From contig CAIXZH010000119.1 of the NCBI GenBank assembly GCA_903923905.1, forward strand, positions 1-64,000: a stretch of 64,000 nt of DNA, in the 5' to 3' direction. Of this stretch, positions 28,121 through 38,455 are shown piece by piece. This DNA comes from an uncultured Bacteroidia bacterium. Its GTDB lineage: Bacteria > Bacteroidota > Bacteroidia > Bacteroidales > Prolixibacteraceae. The notes beneath the pieces are model-generated. The model did not search any database. It had not been told where the DNA came from and was given only the letters and a program-made list of their open reading frames with translations. Each line of letters starts with the position of its first letter. Position 1 is the first letter of the stretch. Both the position numbers and the translations under genes were made by a program.

Positions 28121-29569
28121 TTAACCGGTGATTTTAGCTGGCAATCCTGCTTTCATCACTTTTTTCTCATTTGCCGGCCTTGGAATAAACATATCGGCCC
28201 CGGTTAATCCAGCCTCCCTAATCGCTTTCAGGCAATATTCCATTCTTCCCAAATCGTTATTTGAACCATTATTTGTTCCGAAGGAGAATTTAACACCGGC
28301 TGCTTTCGCCCGCTGAATAAAGGTAATACTCGGGATTTTGAATCGCGCATTGATCTCAAGGGCAACATCATTGTCCTTAAGAACTTTAATCACCCGATCC
28401 ATCCGTTCAGGGGTCCATAGCCGGTCGTAATCAGCAGCCAGTTTCGCCGGGAGATAAGTCGGATTCGCATGAATATCCACAGGTTCCTGGCTAAGAATCG
28501 CTTCGATTTTGCTTACCAGCATATCCATAAATTGTTGTTCGTTATCAATGAATGTCTCTTCAGGAATCCAAAGCCTCATGCGGCGCCCTTTCAGGTCTGT
28601 CCAGGTCATGGCATCGGTAAAAATATAGTCGAAACGTGCAACTGCATGGGGCGAAAAGAGAGTCACCCATTCACGCCCTTCACATTGCATCGCCTTGAAA
28701 ACAGGCTCTTTACTTATGCTATTATAGTAGACATTTAAAGTTGAGTCATTGGTTACGGGAAATTTCAATCCGCAATTTGCCGCAACACCATAATTGCATC
28801 CGATTTGATGAGCATGGGTATAGGCCTGATCTATGGTAAGCCCCCCTTTCAGGTGAGTATGAAAGTCGATAAGCGGGAATTCCTGATCATTCAGCCGATC
28901 CACTATTTTGGTCAGGCTATCCTGTATTGCAGGGGAATTCTGTCCTTTTTGTTCTGACGTAAGGGGTTTTATTGTCATCTCTCCAAGCAATAATTCACCT
29001 ATACCATTGGATCTTCTGATTACGATTCTCCCTTCGCGCAGAACCCTTCCTGAAATATCACCTGCACGTTCCACATTGGCCGGCTCATCATATTCACAGA
29101 CCGTTTTGTCATTAACTAATACCTTGATATGGTTTGCTGTCACGTTAACTCCAAGGGTAAACCATTGATTGTCTGTCGCGGTCCTGACAAAGTTATTCCG
29201 GATCCTGGAAAGGCTCCCTGTTTTTTGGAGTTTCCCAATCCGGTAATCGCTGTTGTTAATCTTCACTTCATACCCGTCTGCATTGCTTGCGGCATCAGTT
29301 GCATCAAATATTAGGATACCCTCCGCACCTTGAGTAGTTTTAAGTTTTGCGGTCAGTTCAAAATTCCGAACATTGAATTGGGAGGTTATTGAGGATGATT
29401 GATTTTTAAGCAGTAATCCATCTTTTGTGATCTCCACATCATGCTGCAAACAAAATTTATCGATGTTTGAAGCATCAATTTTAGTGACCTCTCCTTGCCT
29501 CGGACCTGTCTGACAGGCATAAAACACCAATGTGATCAGGATCGTTGTAAAAATTCTAGTATGACTCAT
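28121..29569 (-). CDS. Lipoprotein: DUF1080 (3-keto-disaccharide hydrolase-like) domain fused to PHP-like metal hydrolase domain
   Basis: N-terminal LamG-like DUF1080 segment (EGILIFDATDAASNADGYEVKIN); C-terminal FPLIDFHTHLKGGLTIDQAYTHAHQIG, DIHANPTYLP. Confidence 0.7.
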   Translation of the reverse strand: MSHTRIFTTILITLVFYACQTGPRQGEVTKIDASNIDKFCLQHDVEITKDGLLLKNQSSSITSQFNVRNFELTAKLKTTQGAEGILIFDATDAASNADGYEVKINNSDYRIGKLQKTGSLSRIRNNFVRTATDNQWFTLGVNVTANHIKVLVNDKTVCEYDEPANVERAGDISGRVLREGRIVIRRSNGIGELLLGEMTIKPLTSEQKGQNSPAIQDSLTKIVDRLNDQEFPLIDFHTHLKGGLTIDQAYTHAHQIGCNYGVAANCGLKFPVTNDSTLNVYYNSISKEPVFKAMQCEGREWVTLFSPHAVARFDYIFTDAMTWTDLKGRRMRLWIPEETFIDNEQQFMDMLVSKIEAILSQEPVDIHANPTYLPAKLAADYDRLWTPERMDRVIKVLKDNDVALEINARFKIPSITFIQRAKAAGVKFSFGTNNGSNNDLGRMEYCLKAIREAGLTGADMFIPRPANEKKVMKAGLPAKITG

Positions 29570-29678
29570 ATCATATTGATTTTAGCCGTTTTAATTTGAA
29601 AGACGAATATACCAAGATTATTGTTTTAAATACCAGCTGCAGAAATAATTCTTGATGAATTTCAGAAAATGAAATACT

Positions 29679-30974
29679 TCAGCTCAGGAATTTTTTTCTG
29701 AGTGCTTCGATCTCTTCCTCTCCGATTGGCTTAAGTTCTCCGATCGGGACGCCCATGGTAAGCGATTTGGCACTGAATTCCGCAACTTCCAGACGGTCAA
29801 AAGTCTGAAGCAACTTGTCTCCGGTGATCAGAATGGAATCGTTTTCAACAATTACAGCAGGTGTATCTTTGGAGATCAGGTCGAGAATCGTATCCACACC
29901 TTTGAAATGACTTCCGAATGGTACGTTGGGGACATCCTGAAGGAAAATCCAGCTTTCGGGAATTGTCCGCACATCAAATTTATGACCCGTCACGCCGAAT
30001 GCCATCAGGTAAGGGGATTGAGTCAGAATGATCGAATTGATATGAGGATTGCGCCGGTAGATCTCCTGATGCAACCAGGTGGCCCGGCTTGGGATCTTCC
30101 CGGGTTCCCGTTTTCCATCCTTGATCTGGACAATATCCTCCAGCATGATATTCCATCGGAGAACATTGGTTGGTGTAATCATGAAATCATTGCCCCGCCA
30201 GCGCACAGAAACGGTGCCATATGAGCTAATCATTAACCCCTGGTCACAGGCGCGGCGAACAATACGCGTAATCTCCTCGCGACATGCCCGTTCATCAGAA
30301 GGATGAGTCACCACCTCCATTTCAGGCAGCAGTCTTGGAATCTGGGCTTCAAAAGCATCAATCTGCTCATCTGTCAATGATTTGACCTTCCCGATTGTCT
30401 TGGCATTGATGATCGTTTTGGCACAAAACTCCAGAGTTTCGAACCGCTGATAAACATCTTTCATATCCGTTCCCCCAACGACAGTCCCATGATTCTCCAT
30501 GATGACCGCATTATAATTTTGGGCAAAAACTGCAGCAATATTTGCACCCAGCTCTTCACTTCCCGGAATTGCATAAGGGGCATATCCAATGGGTCCGCAA
30601 ACATGCTTGGCCTGAGGAATTACATTGGTGTCAGGAATAACATGCGCAATACTGAATGAAACCAATGCAGGAGGATGGGCGTGGATAATTGCCTTTAAAT
30701 CTGGACGAATTTTATAGATTGCACGGTGAAAAGGGAATTCCGAGGAGGGCTTATGTTTCCCCAGGATCGTACCGTCAGCCTTGATGCAATTGATATCGTC
30801 AGGGCCTAAAGTGCCTTTGTCAATTCCCGAAGGGGTGATCCAGATATCATCCTGATCATCAATAATCGAGATATTTCCACCGGATGTGGTGGTCATTCCG
30901 TTGCGGTAGATTCTTCCGATGATCAATACAATCTGATCGCGCGGGTGCATGAGGTCAATATCGAGTAAATGCAT
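29679..30974 (-). CDS. Two-domain class II aldolase/adducin protein, second domain degenerate
   Basis: Domain 1: TSGGNIS, PSSEFPFHRAIY, IIHAHPPALV, MENHGTVVGG; domain 2: SYGTVSVRW, PSRATWLHQEIY, ILTQSPYLM, VENDSILITGD. Confidence 0.85.
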   Translation of the reverse strand: MHLLDIDLMHPRDQIVLIIGRIYRNGMTTTSGGNISIIDDQDDIWITPSGIDKGTLGPDDINCIKADGTILGKHKPSSEFPFHRAIYKIRPDLKAIIHAHPPALVSFSIAHVIPDTNVIPQAKHVCGPIGYAPYAIPGSEELGANIAAVFAQNYNAVIMENHGTVVGGTDMKDVYQRFETLEFCAKTIINAKTIGKVKSLTDEQIDAFEAQIPRLLPEMEVVTHPSDERACREEITRIVRRACDQGLMISSYGTVSVRWRGNDFMITPTNVLRWNIMLEDIVQIKDGKREPGKIPSRATWLHQEIYRRNPHINSIILTQSPYLMAFGVTGHKFDVRTIPESWIFLQDVPNVPFGSHFKGVDTILDLISKDTPAVIVENDSILITGDKLLQTFDRLEVAEFSAKSLTMGVPIGELKPIGEEEIEALRKKFLS

Positions 30975-30985
30975 AATTTAGTTTA

Positions 30986-32116
30986 TTAAGATTTTGCCAT
31001 TTGACGGCGGTAATTTTCAACCTCCCAGTTGTCAATAAATTCGATCTGGGCTTTATTCATAAATTTGGGCCCCCCGAAATTATCAGATAAAAAGCTGATT
31101 TTAAGAATGTTTGAATAAACCTCCAATACATTTAAAGCCGACTTAAGGTTTTCTTCAACGGTAATAACCCCTTTCCCTTCGAGAACAAGCACTTTAGGAA
31201 GATAGCCATTAGCTTTCACGTATCCGGAGATTAATTTTCCAGCTGATTCGATCAGCTCCTGATCATTGTTACACGCCGGCAGGAACAGGTAATACGCCTT
31301 GCAATAGACGATATCATCCGGAGTGAAGGCTGTATTTGCTTTCAGAAAAGTTGCTGAGTCTTTTGCAAAAAAGTGAATCAAACTGCTTTCTCTTGCTACA
31401 GCTGTAAATCCTTCGAATCCGGAATTTATCTGTCCGATGCGCCCGGTTATTGCTGATATAAAAGGTTTTTGCTCAGTTTCTGGCAGTGCTGTTCTGACTC
31501 TTTGATTAATTTTTTCCATGATTGAAGCATACAATTCATTAATCTTGGAAATTGAATCGGCTGCAACAAATACCCCATGGTTTTCGAGGAAAATGATCTT
31601 TGGCGCCTGGCTGAATTTTGCCGTAAATGCGGCTATTTCAGTTTCTACCTTTTTAAAAAGGATATACCCCGGATCGGTATAAGGTATAAAAAGAGAATGC
31701 TCCCCGAAGAGTTCAAGACAGGAACTGGCTGCGTTATTTGAACACATCACTGCATTTACCAGGGTTGGATGGGTGTGAACCACAAATGGATAATTGATAA
31801 TTTCATGCATTGATGTTTCAACGGATGGCCGGTTGTTCCCGGCAGAAACAATGGCATTTGCGAGATCTGCTTTCACTTCTGCCTCACGTAGGGCGGCATC
31901 CTGACTATATATTTTTGAGGAGACAATTTTAAGTTTGGCGCGCGACAGGCACACAAACCCGTTTTCGTCAATGGTCTCTAGGGCTGCTCCGCTGGCTTTA
32001 ATCCAAATGAAATTATCGTCTTTATAGGAGGTGTTTCCGCCACCCGCGATGACAAAACTTTTGTCACTTCCATAACGCCTTGATGCCGCGATTAACTCTG
32101 CAAATTTCTGATTCAT
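30986..32116 (-). CDS. Class II aldolase, similar to the aldolase half of bifunctional rhamnulose-1-phosphate aldolase/dehydrogenases
   Basis: RYGSDKSFVIAGGGNTSYKDDNFIWIKASG, SVETSMHEIINYPFVVHTHPTLVNAVMCS, FLENHGVFVAA. Confidence 0.8.
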   Translation of the reverse strand: MNQKFAELIAASRRYGSDKSFVIAGGGNTSYKDDNFIWIKASGAALETIDENGFVCLSRAKLKIVSSKIYSQDAALREAEVKADLANAIVSAGNNRPSVETSMHEIINYPFVVHTHPTLVNAVMCSNNAASSCLELFGEHSLFIPYTDPGYILFKKVETEIAAFTAKFSQAPKIIFLENHGVFVAADSISKINELYASIMEKINQRVRTALPETEQKPFISAITGRIGQINSGFEGFTAVARESSLIHFFAKDSATFLKANTAFTPDDIVYCKAYYLFLPACNNDQELIESAGKLISGYVKANGYLPKVLVLEGKGVITVEENLKSALNVLEVYSNILKISFLSDNFGGPKFMNKAQIEFIDNWEVENYRRQMAKS

Positions 32117-32120
32117 TGTC

Positions 32121-32177
32121 TTATTTCTACTTATTTCTACTTATTTCTACTTATTTCTACTTATTTCTACTTATTTC
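32121..32177. repeat. 10-bp tandem repeat (TTATTTCTAC)x5 plus partial copy
   Basis: Five exact copies 32121-32170, then TTATTTC; 4 bp upstream of the minus-strand start codon at 32116. Confidence 0.97.
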
Positions 32178-32295
32178 CCTTTTTAAAATCTCAATATTCA
32201 AAGATAGCCGAAAATAGGACTTGGTCCTTCGTCCTTAATGACATTTGATTTACATGATTTGTTATTACCTTTGCGGCTTAAACAGAGGTCAAACT

Positions 32296-32326
32296 CCGTG
32301 TGCTTGAACACCACGTAAAAAACAAG
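32296..32326 (+). promoter_or_regulatory. Candidate preQ1-I-type riboswitch aptamer upstream of queC
   Basis: H-type pseudoknot by eye: P1 CGUG(32297-32300)/CACG(32312-32315); P2 CUUG(32303-32306)/CAAG(32323-32326); L2 ends ACAC before P1'; A-rich L3 UAAAAAA. Confidence 0.65.
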
Positions 32327-32332
32327 TCTGAA

Positions 32333-32989
32333 ATGTCAAAAGCATTAGTAATCTATTCCGGTGGACAGGATTCAACCACCTGCCTTTTTTGGGCAAAGAC
32401 TCATTTTGATTCCGTTACCGCAATTGCTTTTAATTATGGGCAGCGACACGTATCCGAGCTGACGGCTGCAAAACAGATTGCAGATCAGGCAGGTGTTCCG
32501 CTGACTATTTTCAATCTGGACCTTCTTAGTTCTGTGTCTCATAATTCGTTAACCGATTCCAAAATGGAGGTCGAGACAGATCAGCCCGATCATCGTCCAC
32601 CAAATACATTGGTCGAAGGACGAAATATGCTCTTCCTCACCTACGCAGCTATTTTCGCGAAAGCAAATTTAATCGACAATTTGATCACCGGTGTTGGTCA
32701 GGCTGATTTCAGCGGGTATCCCGATTGCCGAAATGAATTTATTGTCTCGCTGAACCAAACACTTAATCTCTCTATGGATTTTGAATACCGGATTCATACG
32801 CCGCTGATGTGGCTCGACAAATCGGAGATCTGGAAATTGGCTGATGAACTTGGAGTGTTTGATCTGGTCAGGTTCCAGACGATAACCTGTTATCACGGAA
32901 TTCCGGGGGAAGGTTGCGGCACTTGTCCCTCCTGTAAATTGCGCCGGCGAGGTTTGTTAAACTATTTAAAATCAAAAGAAAATGGATGA
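32333..32989 (+). CDS. queC: 7-cyano-7-deazaguanine synthase
   Basis: [17 protein letters not shown]-loop, [28 protein letters not shown]; start at ATG 32333 preferred over called GTG 32300. Confidence 0.95.
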   Translation: MSKALVIYSGGQDSTTCLFWAKTHFDSVTAIAFNYGQRHVSELTAAKQIADQAGVPLTIFNLDLLSSVSHNSLTDSKMEVETDQPDHRPPNTLVEGRNMLFLTYAAIFAKANLIDNLITGVGQADFSGYPDCRNEFIVSLNQTLNLSMDFEYRIHTPLMWLDKSEIWKLADELGVFDLVRFQTITCYHGIPGEGCGTCPSCKLRRRGLLNYLKSKENG

Positions 32990-33452
32990 TTTGAAGAGTT
33001 TAGGGAAGTCTTCGGCCTATGAATTCAGTTACAATCCGAATATTTTGGAAACGTTCGAAAACCGGCATTCTGAAAACGATTACTGGGTAAAATTCAATTG
33101 TCCGGAATTTACTTCTTTATGTCCGATTACCGGTCAGCCCGATTTTGCAACTATCTATATCAGTTATATTCCTGATGTGAAAATGGTTGAAAGCAAAAGC
33201 CTGAAACTTTATCTTTTTAGTTTTCGCACCCATGGCGGTTTTCACGAAGATTGTGTGAATCTGATTATGAAAGATCTGATCCGGTTAATGGATCCCCGGT
33301 ACATTGAAGTTTGGGGGAAATTTACCCCTCGTGGAGGCATCAGCATCGATCCATATTGCAATTATGGTAAACCCGATACTAAGTTTGTATCAATGGCTGA
33401 ATATCGGATGACAAACCATGACCTTTATCCCGAAAAGGTGGATAACCGGTAG
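32982..33452 (+). CDS. queF: NADPH-dependent 7-cyano-7-deazaguanine reductase
   Basis: [48 protein letters not shown]; overlaps queC. Confidence 0.95.
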   Translation: MDDLKSLGKSSAYEFSYNPNILETFENRHSENDYWVKFNCPEFTSLCPITGQPDFATIYISYIPDVKMVESKSLKLYLFSFRTHGGFHEDCVNLIMKDLIRLMDPRYIEVWGKFTPRGGISIDPYCNYGKPDTKFVSMAEYRMTNHDLYPEKVDNR

Positions 33453-33610
33453 ATCAGCATGAAGACTGAATTTATTCTATCAACTTAATCTTATCATTTC
33501 TACCTGGGGAGATTGTGCCACAGGCACTAAATATGGGCAGAATGAGAATTGTCGAAGGGGTTTCGTACAGCACGAAATATTAAGCTTTAGCCTTGTTGCG
33601 ACCCATAATA

Positions 33611-33776
33611 AATCCCTCACGGGCAATGTCATTAAGTTAGTAAATTCCTTGGTGGTTCTAAGTGTCTTCGTGACTTTGTGGCAGGAAAAATAGCCACTAA
33701 GGCACTAAAACACGAAGGTCACAAAGAAAATAAATCGACATAATCCTTAACTTAATGACATTGCCCTCACGGGATT
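33611..33776. repeat. Palindromic intergenic (MITE-like) element
   Basis: 19-bp perfect inverted repeat GGGCAATGTCATTAAGTTA (33621-33639) / TAACTTAATGACATTGCCC (33748-33766), each beside CCCTCACGGG. Confidence 0.75.
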
Positions 33777-33794
33777 TTTAAATAGGTTTCTTGA

Positions 33795-33849
33795 CACTTA
33801 AATAATAAAAAAGGTGCCCTTTTGGAGCACCTTTTTTATTATTTAAGTG
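33795..33849. terminator. Bidirectional terminator between queF and eno
   Basis: 23-bp perfect inverted repeat CACTTAAATAATAAAAAAGGTGC / GCACCTTTTTTATTATTTAAGTG. Confidence 0.9.
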
Positions 33850-33854
33850 GATAA

Positions 33855-35177
<1,323 letters not shown>

Positions 35178-35457
35178 TTAAACATTAATATTGCTGTCAG
35201 GCTGACAGTGATTTACATAAAATAGATCAAAAATCTTTAAACCGGACAAAGATAATCAATCATAGCTTGATCTGGTCAAAAATAATCAGGTTACTGTTAA
35301 GAAGAGGTTAAATTTTCAGAAGAGATTCACTATGGAATTTTATAACTGGAAAATTTTGAAAATCAGAATACATAAAAGCCCCAGGAGGGATCCGGAGGCA
35401 TTTAATTAGGTATTCCAGATAATGAGTTATCTGTTATAATATCTGATGGATAAATCG

Positions 35458-36765
35458 CTACAATCTGTTATGCTCAAGTTTTTTCTGAATTTTTCTGATA
35501 GCTGATTCAATCGGTTTCTCGGGTTCTATGACATTGTATTCTCCCCAGAAAGCACGATCGGCAAATCCTGAAATCTTATCAGCCATAACGACATTGGGTT
35601 TTATGTATTCTCCCACTTTTACCGGTTTACTTCCCTTTATTTCCCAATCTGTAACAGCCATTTCAATGGTAGATTCATAGATTGTATTAAATAGTCGCTT
35701 GTTCCACTCAATTTTGAACGTGATCTGACCCCGAGAATAACTATAATACCATTTATCCCCTTTTTCGCGGTAATCGATGCGATAAGTTGCCATAGTGGGA
35801 TAAACCTTTGCACCAAATGGTTTCTTTTTGATAAACATTTCAGATGACATTACTTTATCTGTGACATTCAGATTGAACGTGGCACGGGTAATGGCCAAGC
35901 TCTCAGTATCAATAAACAGCTTGCCAAAATAGAGTGGCTGAGAAGCAGAAGGGCGCTGTTTAAATGAAAGTACATACATTAACCGATCATTTATTTTCGA
36001 GATATTCTCTATTTTAAATTCATAATTTCCCAGCATATCGTCCGTAAATACCATTTCAGGATTTTTCATGATGTCTTCATATAAGTTGGTGTAGGGCCCT
36101 CCCTGCAGTTTAAAAGTAAGGGTGTCTAATCTGGTATAGTCGGTGCTCTTTCTGGCTTTATAAATTTGAACCAAATCTGATTTTTCAGTAGTATAGGGTT
36201 GTTTGGATATTTCAACAACAGCTTCGGATAATGAAACATAGGTTTTTCTTTTTTTGATCGTTTCACGATAAAACGCTGTCATTGAAGTAGGATCACTGAA
36301 ATAGTTTTCGGCACGTTTGTTCATTACTGCACGAATCAATAGCTCCGGATCTTTAGGAAACACCCTGATCTCATTTATGGCAATGATCAGTAATTCAAGT
36401 TCTATTTTTGTTTTCTCTGGTTTAAATTGAGAAAGATTGACAATTTTATTCTTGTACCCAATAAAGGAAACGGTAACTTTCCCTTCAATAAGGTTTTTGG
36501 GAACTTTCAAAGAAAACTCTCCATCACTATTGGTGACTGTTGCAATATTAGTTCCTTCCAGTGATAAAGAAGCAAAGGCAAGTGGAGCTCTGGATTCCTG
36601 ATCGATGACCGAACCTTTATACTGCACATAGGTCAGCGTATCGGGCTGGTTGGATTTTGGAACAGCAGAAGTGGCAAGTGGAGCATTACAAAATCCCCCA
36701 ATGATCAGTATTACCGTTGACAACATCAACACTCTGCTTCCGAATCGAAATTTATGTGTTTTCAT
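35458..36765 (-). CDS. Carboxypeptidase-like regulatory domain outer-envelope protein
   Basis: Signal peptide; GSVIDQESRAPLAFASLSLEGTNIATVTNSDGEFSLKVP CarboxypepD_reg-like. Confidence 0.75.
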   Translation of the reverse strand: MKTHKFRFGSRVLMLSTVILIIGGFCNAPLATSAVPKSNQPDTLTYVQYKGSVIDQESRAPLAFASLSLEGTNIATVTNSDGEFSLKVPKNLIEGKVTVSFIGYKNKIVNLSQFKPEKTKIELELLIIAINEIRVFPKDPELLIRAVMNKRAENYFSDPTSMTAFYRETIKKRKTYVSLSEAVVEISKQPYTTEKSDLVQIYKARKSTDYTRLDTLTFKLQGGPYTNLYEDIMKNPEMVFTDDMLGNYEFKIENISKINDRLMYVLSFKQRPSASQPLYFGKLFIDTESLAITRATFNLNVTDKVMSSEMFIKKKPFGAKVYPTMATYRIDYREKGDKWYYSYSRGQITFKIEWNKRLFNTIYESTIEMAVTDWEIKGSKPVKVGEYIKPNVVMADKISGFADRAFWGEYNVIEPEKPIESAIRKIQKKLEHNRL

Positions 36766-36924
36766 GGCTTCAATATTTAAGATTAACTTTATACCTTAAA
36801 GACAGGTACCACCAAATAAACCCTTAATCAAAAACTTTTTTTTAAGTAAAATTCATTGCTATTTTGGTTATTGCTAATTTCACGATGATTTACAAATGAT
36901 ATTAAACAAATTTAATACTTTTAA

Positions 36925-38376
36925 ATGAAGCTATTTGTAGTCCTGATTTTAGGATTTATTTTCACCCTTGCCGCTCCTGCTCAGCCTGGATTACTGTTCA
37001 CTAGTCAAGTCCTGAAAAATGCAGGATATTCTGTCTATGCCATGGATGCAGAAAGTGGAGAAGTTTTGTATGAAACGCCGCAAGTCAGTCTGGTACCTGC
37101 TTCCGTAATGAAATTGATGACCACTGCTGCAGCACTGGAGATCCTGGGCCCTGGATTTCAATTTCATACCCAAATAGGATACTCGGGAAAAATTAATTCG
37201 AAAAGCGGTTCGCTTGACGGAGATCTGATCCTTAAAGGTGGCTGTGATCCGGCATTCTATTCCGAATATTTTCCCGAACATTACAAGGGGACCTTTGATT
37301 CCTGGGCAGAAGCTATTTTAAAGAAAGGAATTCATAGTATTCATGGAGCTTTGGTCCTCGATTTATCTCAATTGGGAGGGGCACCAGTTCCGGGTGGTTG
37401 GGTATGGGAAGATATTGGAAACTATTATGGAGCTGGAGTTTCAGCGCTTTCCTATTTGGACAATAATTACAAAATTCATTTTTCATCTGAAAAGGATGCT
37501 GGTAAGCCGGTTAAGATCAGGCGTATGGAGCCGGAAATCGGTGTGGATTTGACCAATAGGGTTTTGTCATCAACGGACAAACATGATCTTTCTGTAGTTT
37601 ATGGGGCCCCGGGTTCTTTTTCACAAATGGTTGAAGGGACTATTCCGGTGGGGAGTACCGATTTTGTAGTTAAGGCTGCGTTACCAGCTCCTCCCCAAAT
37701 CGCAGCGGATCAATTTGTTACCCTGATAAAAAAATACAGAATTACGATTTCAGGGAATATATGGAACTCCAATACTTCTAGTGCCCCATTTTTTAAACTG
37801 ATTGCTGAAAAAAGCTCACCCCAACTGAGCGAGCTGATAGTTCCGCTGAATCATGAAAGCATTAATCTATTTGCGGAACATTTATTACGCGAAATCGGCC
37901 GTGCAAGAAATGGATCGACTGATTTGCAAGTGAGTACAGAAGCATTAAAAGAGTTCTGGGCTGAAAAAAAGATCTTTACGGGAGGTTTTTACCCGACTGA
38001 CGGAAGCGGACTTTCCCGTTCCAATGGAGTTTGTACCCGCACTTTGGCCGAAGTTCTCCGTTACATGTATCTTGGTCCCAATCGGGAAGTTTTTTTCAAT
38101 TCTCTTCCGGTGGCGGGGCAAAGCGGAACGTTGCAATTTGCCTTCAAAGGGACAACCCTCGAAAATAATCTTCAGGCAAAAACCGGATCTATGACACGTG
38201 TCAGGAGTCTGGCAGGAATCTTCACCAATAAGGCAGGACGAAAGGTTATTTTTGCGATGATCACAAATAATTTTGAGGGCTCCCAGACTACAATAGGGTA
38301 TACTTTTGAAGCGTTTCTCAATGAATTGTTTGATACTGGTACACCTCCAACCAATTCAGGTAAGTCCAAGAAATAA
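36925..38376 (+). CDS. dacB: D-alanyl-D-alanine carboxypeptidase/endopeptidase (PBP4, S13)
   Basis: PASVMKLMTTAAALEILG (SxxK), DGSGLSRSN, AKTGSMTRV. Confidence 0.93.
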   Translation: MKLFVVLILGFIFTLAAPAQPGLLFTSQVLKNAGYSVYAMDAESGEVLYETPQVSLVPASVMKLMTTAAALEILGPGFQFHTQIGYSGKINSKSGSLDGDLILKGGCDPAFYSEYFPEHYKGTFDSWAEAILKKGIHSIHGALVLDLSQLGGAPVPGGWVWEDIGNYYGAGVSALSYLDNNYKIHFSSEKDAGKPVKIRRMEPEIGVDLTNRVLSSTDKHDLSVVYGAPGSFSQMVEGTIPVGSTDFVVKAALPAPPQIAADQFVTLIKKYRITISGNIWNSNTSSAPFFKLIAEKSSPQLSELIVPLNHESINLFAEHLLREIGRARNGSTDLQVSTEALKEFWAEKKIFTGGFYPTDGSGLSRSNGVCTRTLAEVLRYMYLGPNREVFFNSLPVAGQSGTLQFAFKGTTLENNLQAKTGSMTRVRSLAGIFTNKAGRKVIFAMITNNFEGSQTTIGYTFEAFLNELFDTGTPPTNSGKSKK

Positions 38377-38388
38377 AGTGATAAAAAC

Positions 38389-38416
38389 ATAAGTGCCCCA
38401 ATTACGGAGCACTTAT
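38389..38416. terminator. Bidirectional terminator
   Basis: ATAAGTGCCCC aattac GGAGCACTTAT near-perfect hairpin between convergent genes. Confidence 0.7.
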
Positions 38417-38455
38417 ATTCAGCTATTTTATAATTAATTATTCCAAAGGAATGAA

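Noticed and set aside
23062-32116. Single dedicated catabolic operon of aldolases and peptidases
   Set aside because: Genes are on both strands with terminators between them and mixed functions; no support for one operon, only the 29679-32116 pair is tightly linked.
32121-32177. Possible CRISPR or other array
   Set aside because: Unit is only 10 bp with no spacers and no cas genes; it is a simple tandem repeat.
32300-32332. N-terminal extension MLEHHVKNKSE of QueC
   Set aside because: QueC proteins begin near the SGGxDS P-loop; the extension coincides with the riboswitch-like pseudoknot and uses GTG.
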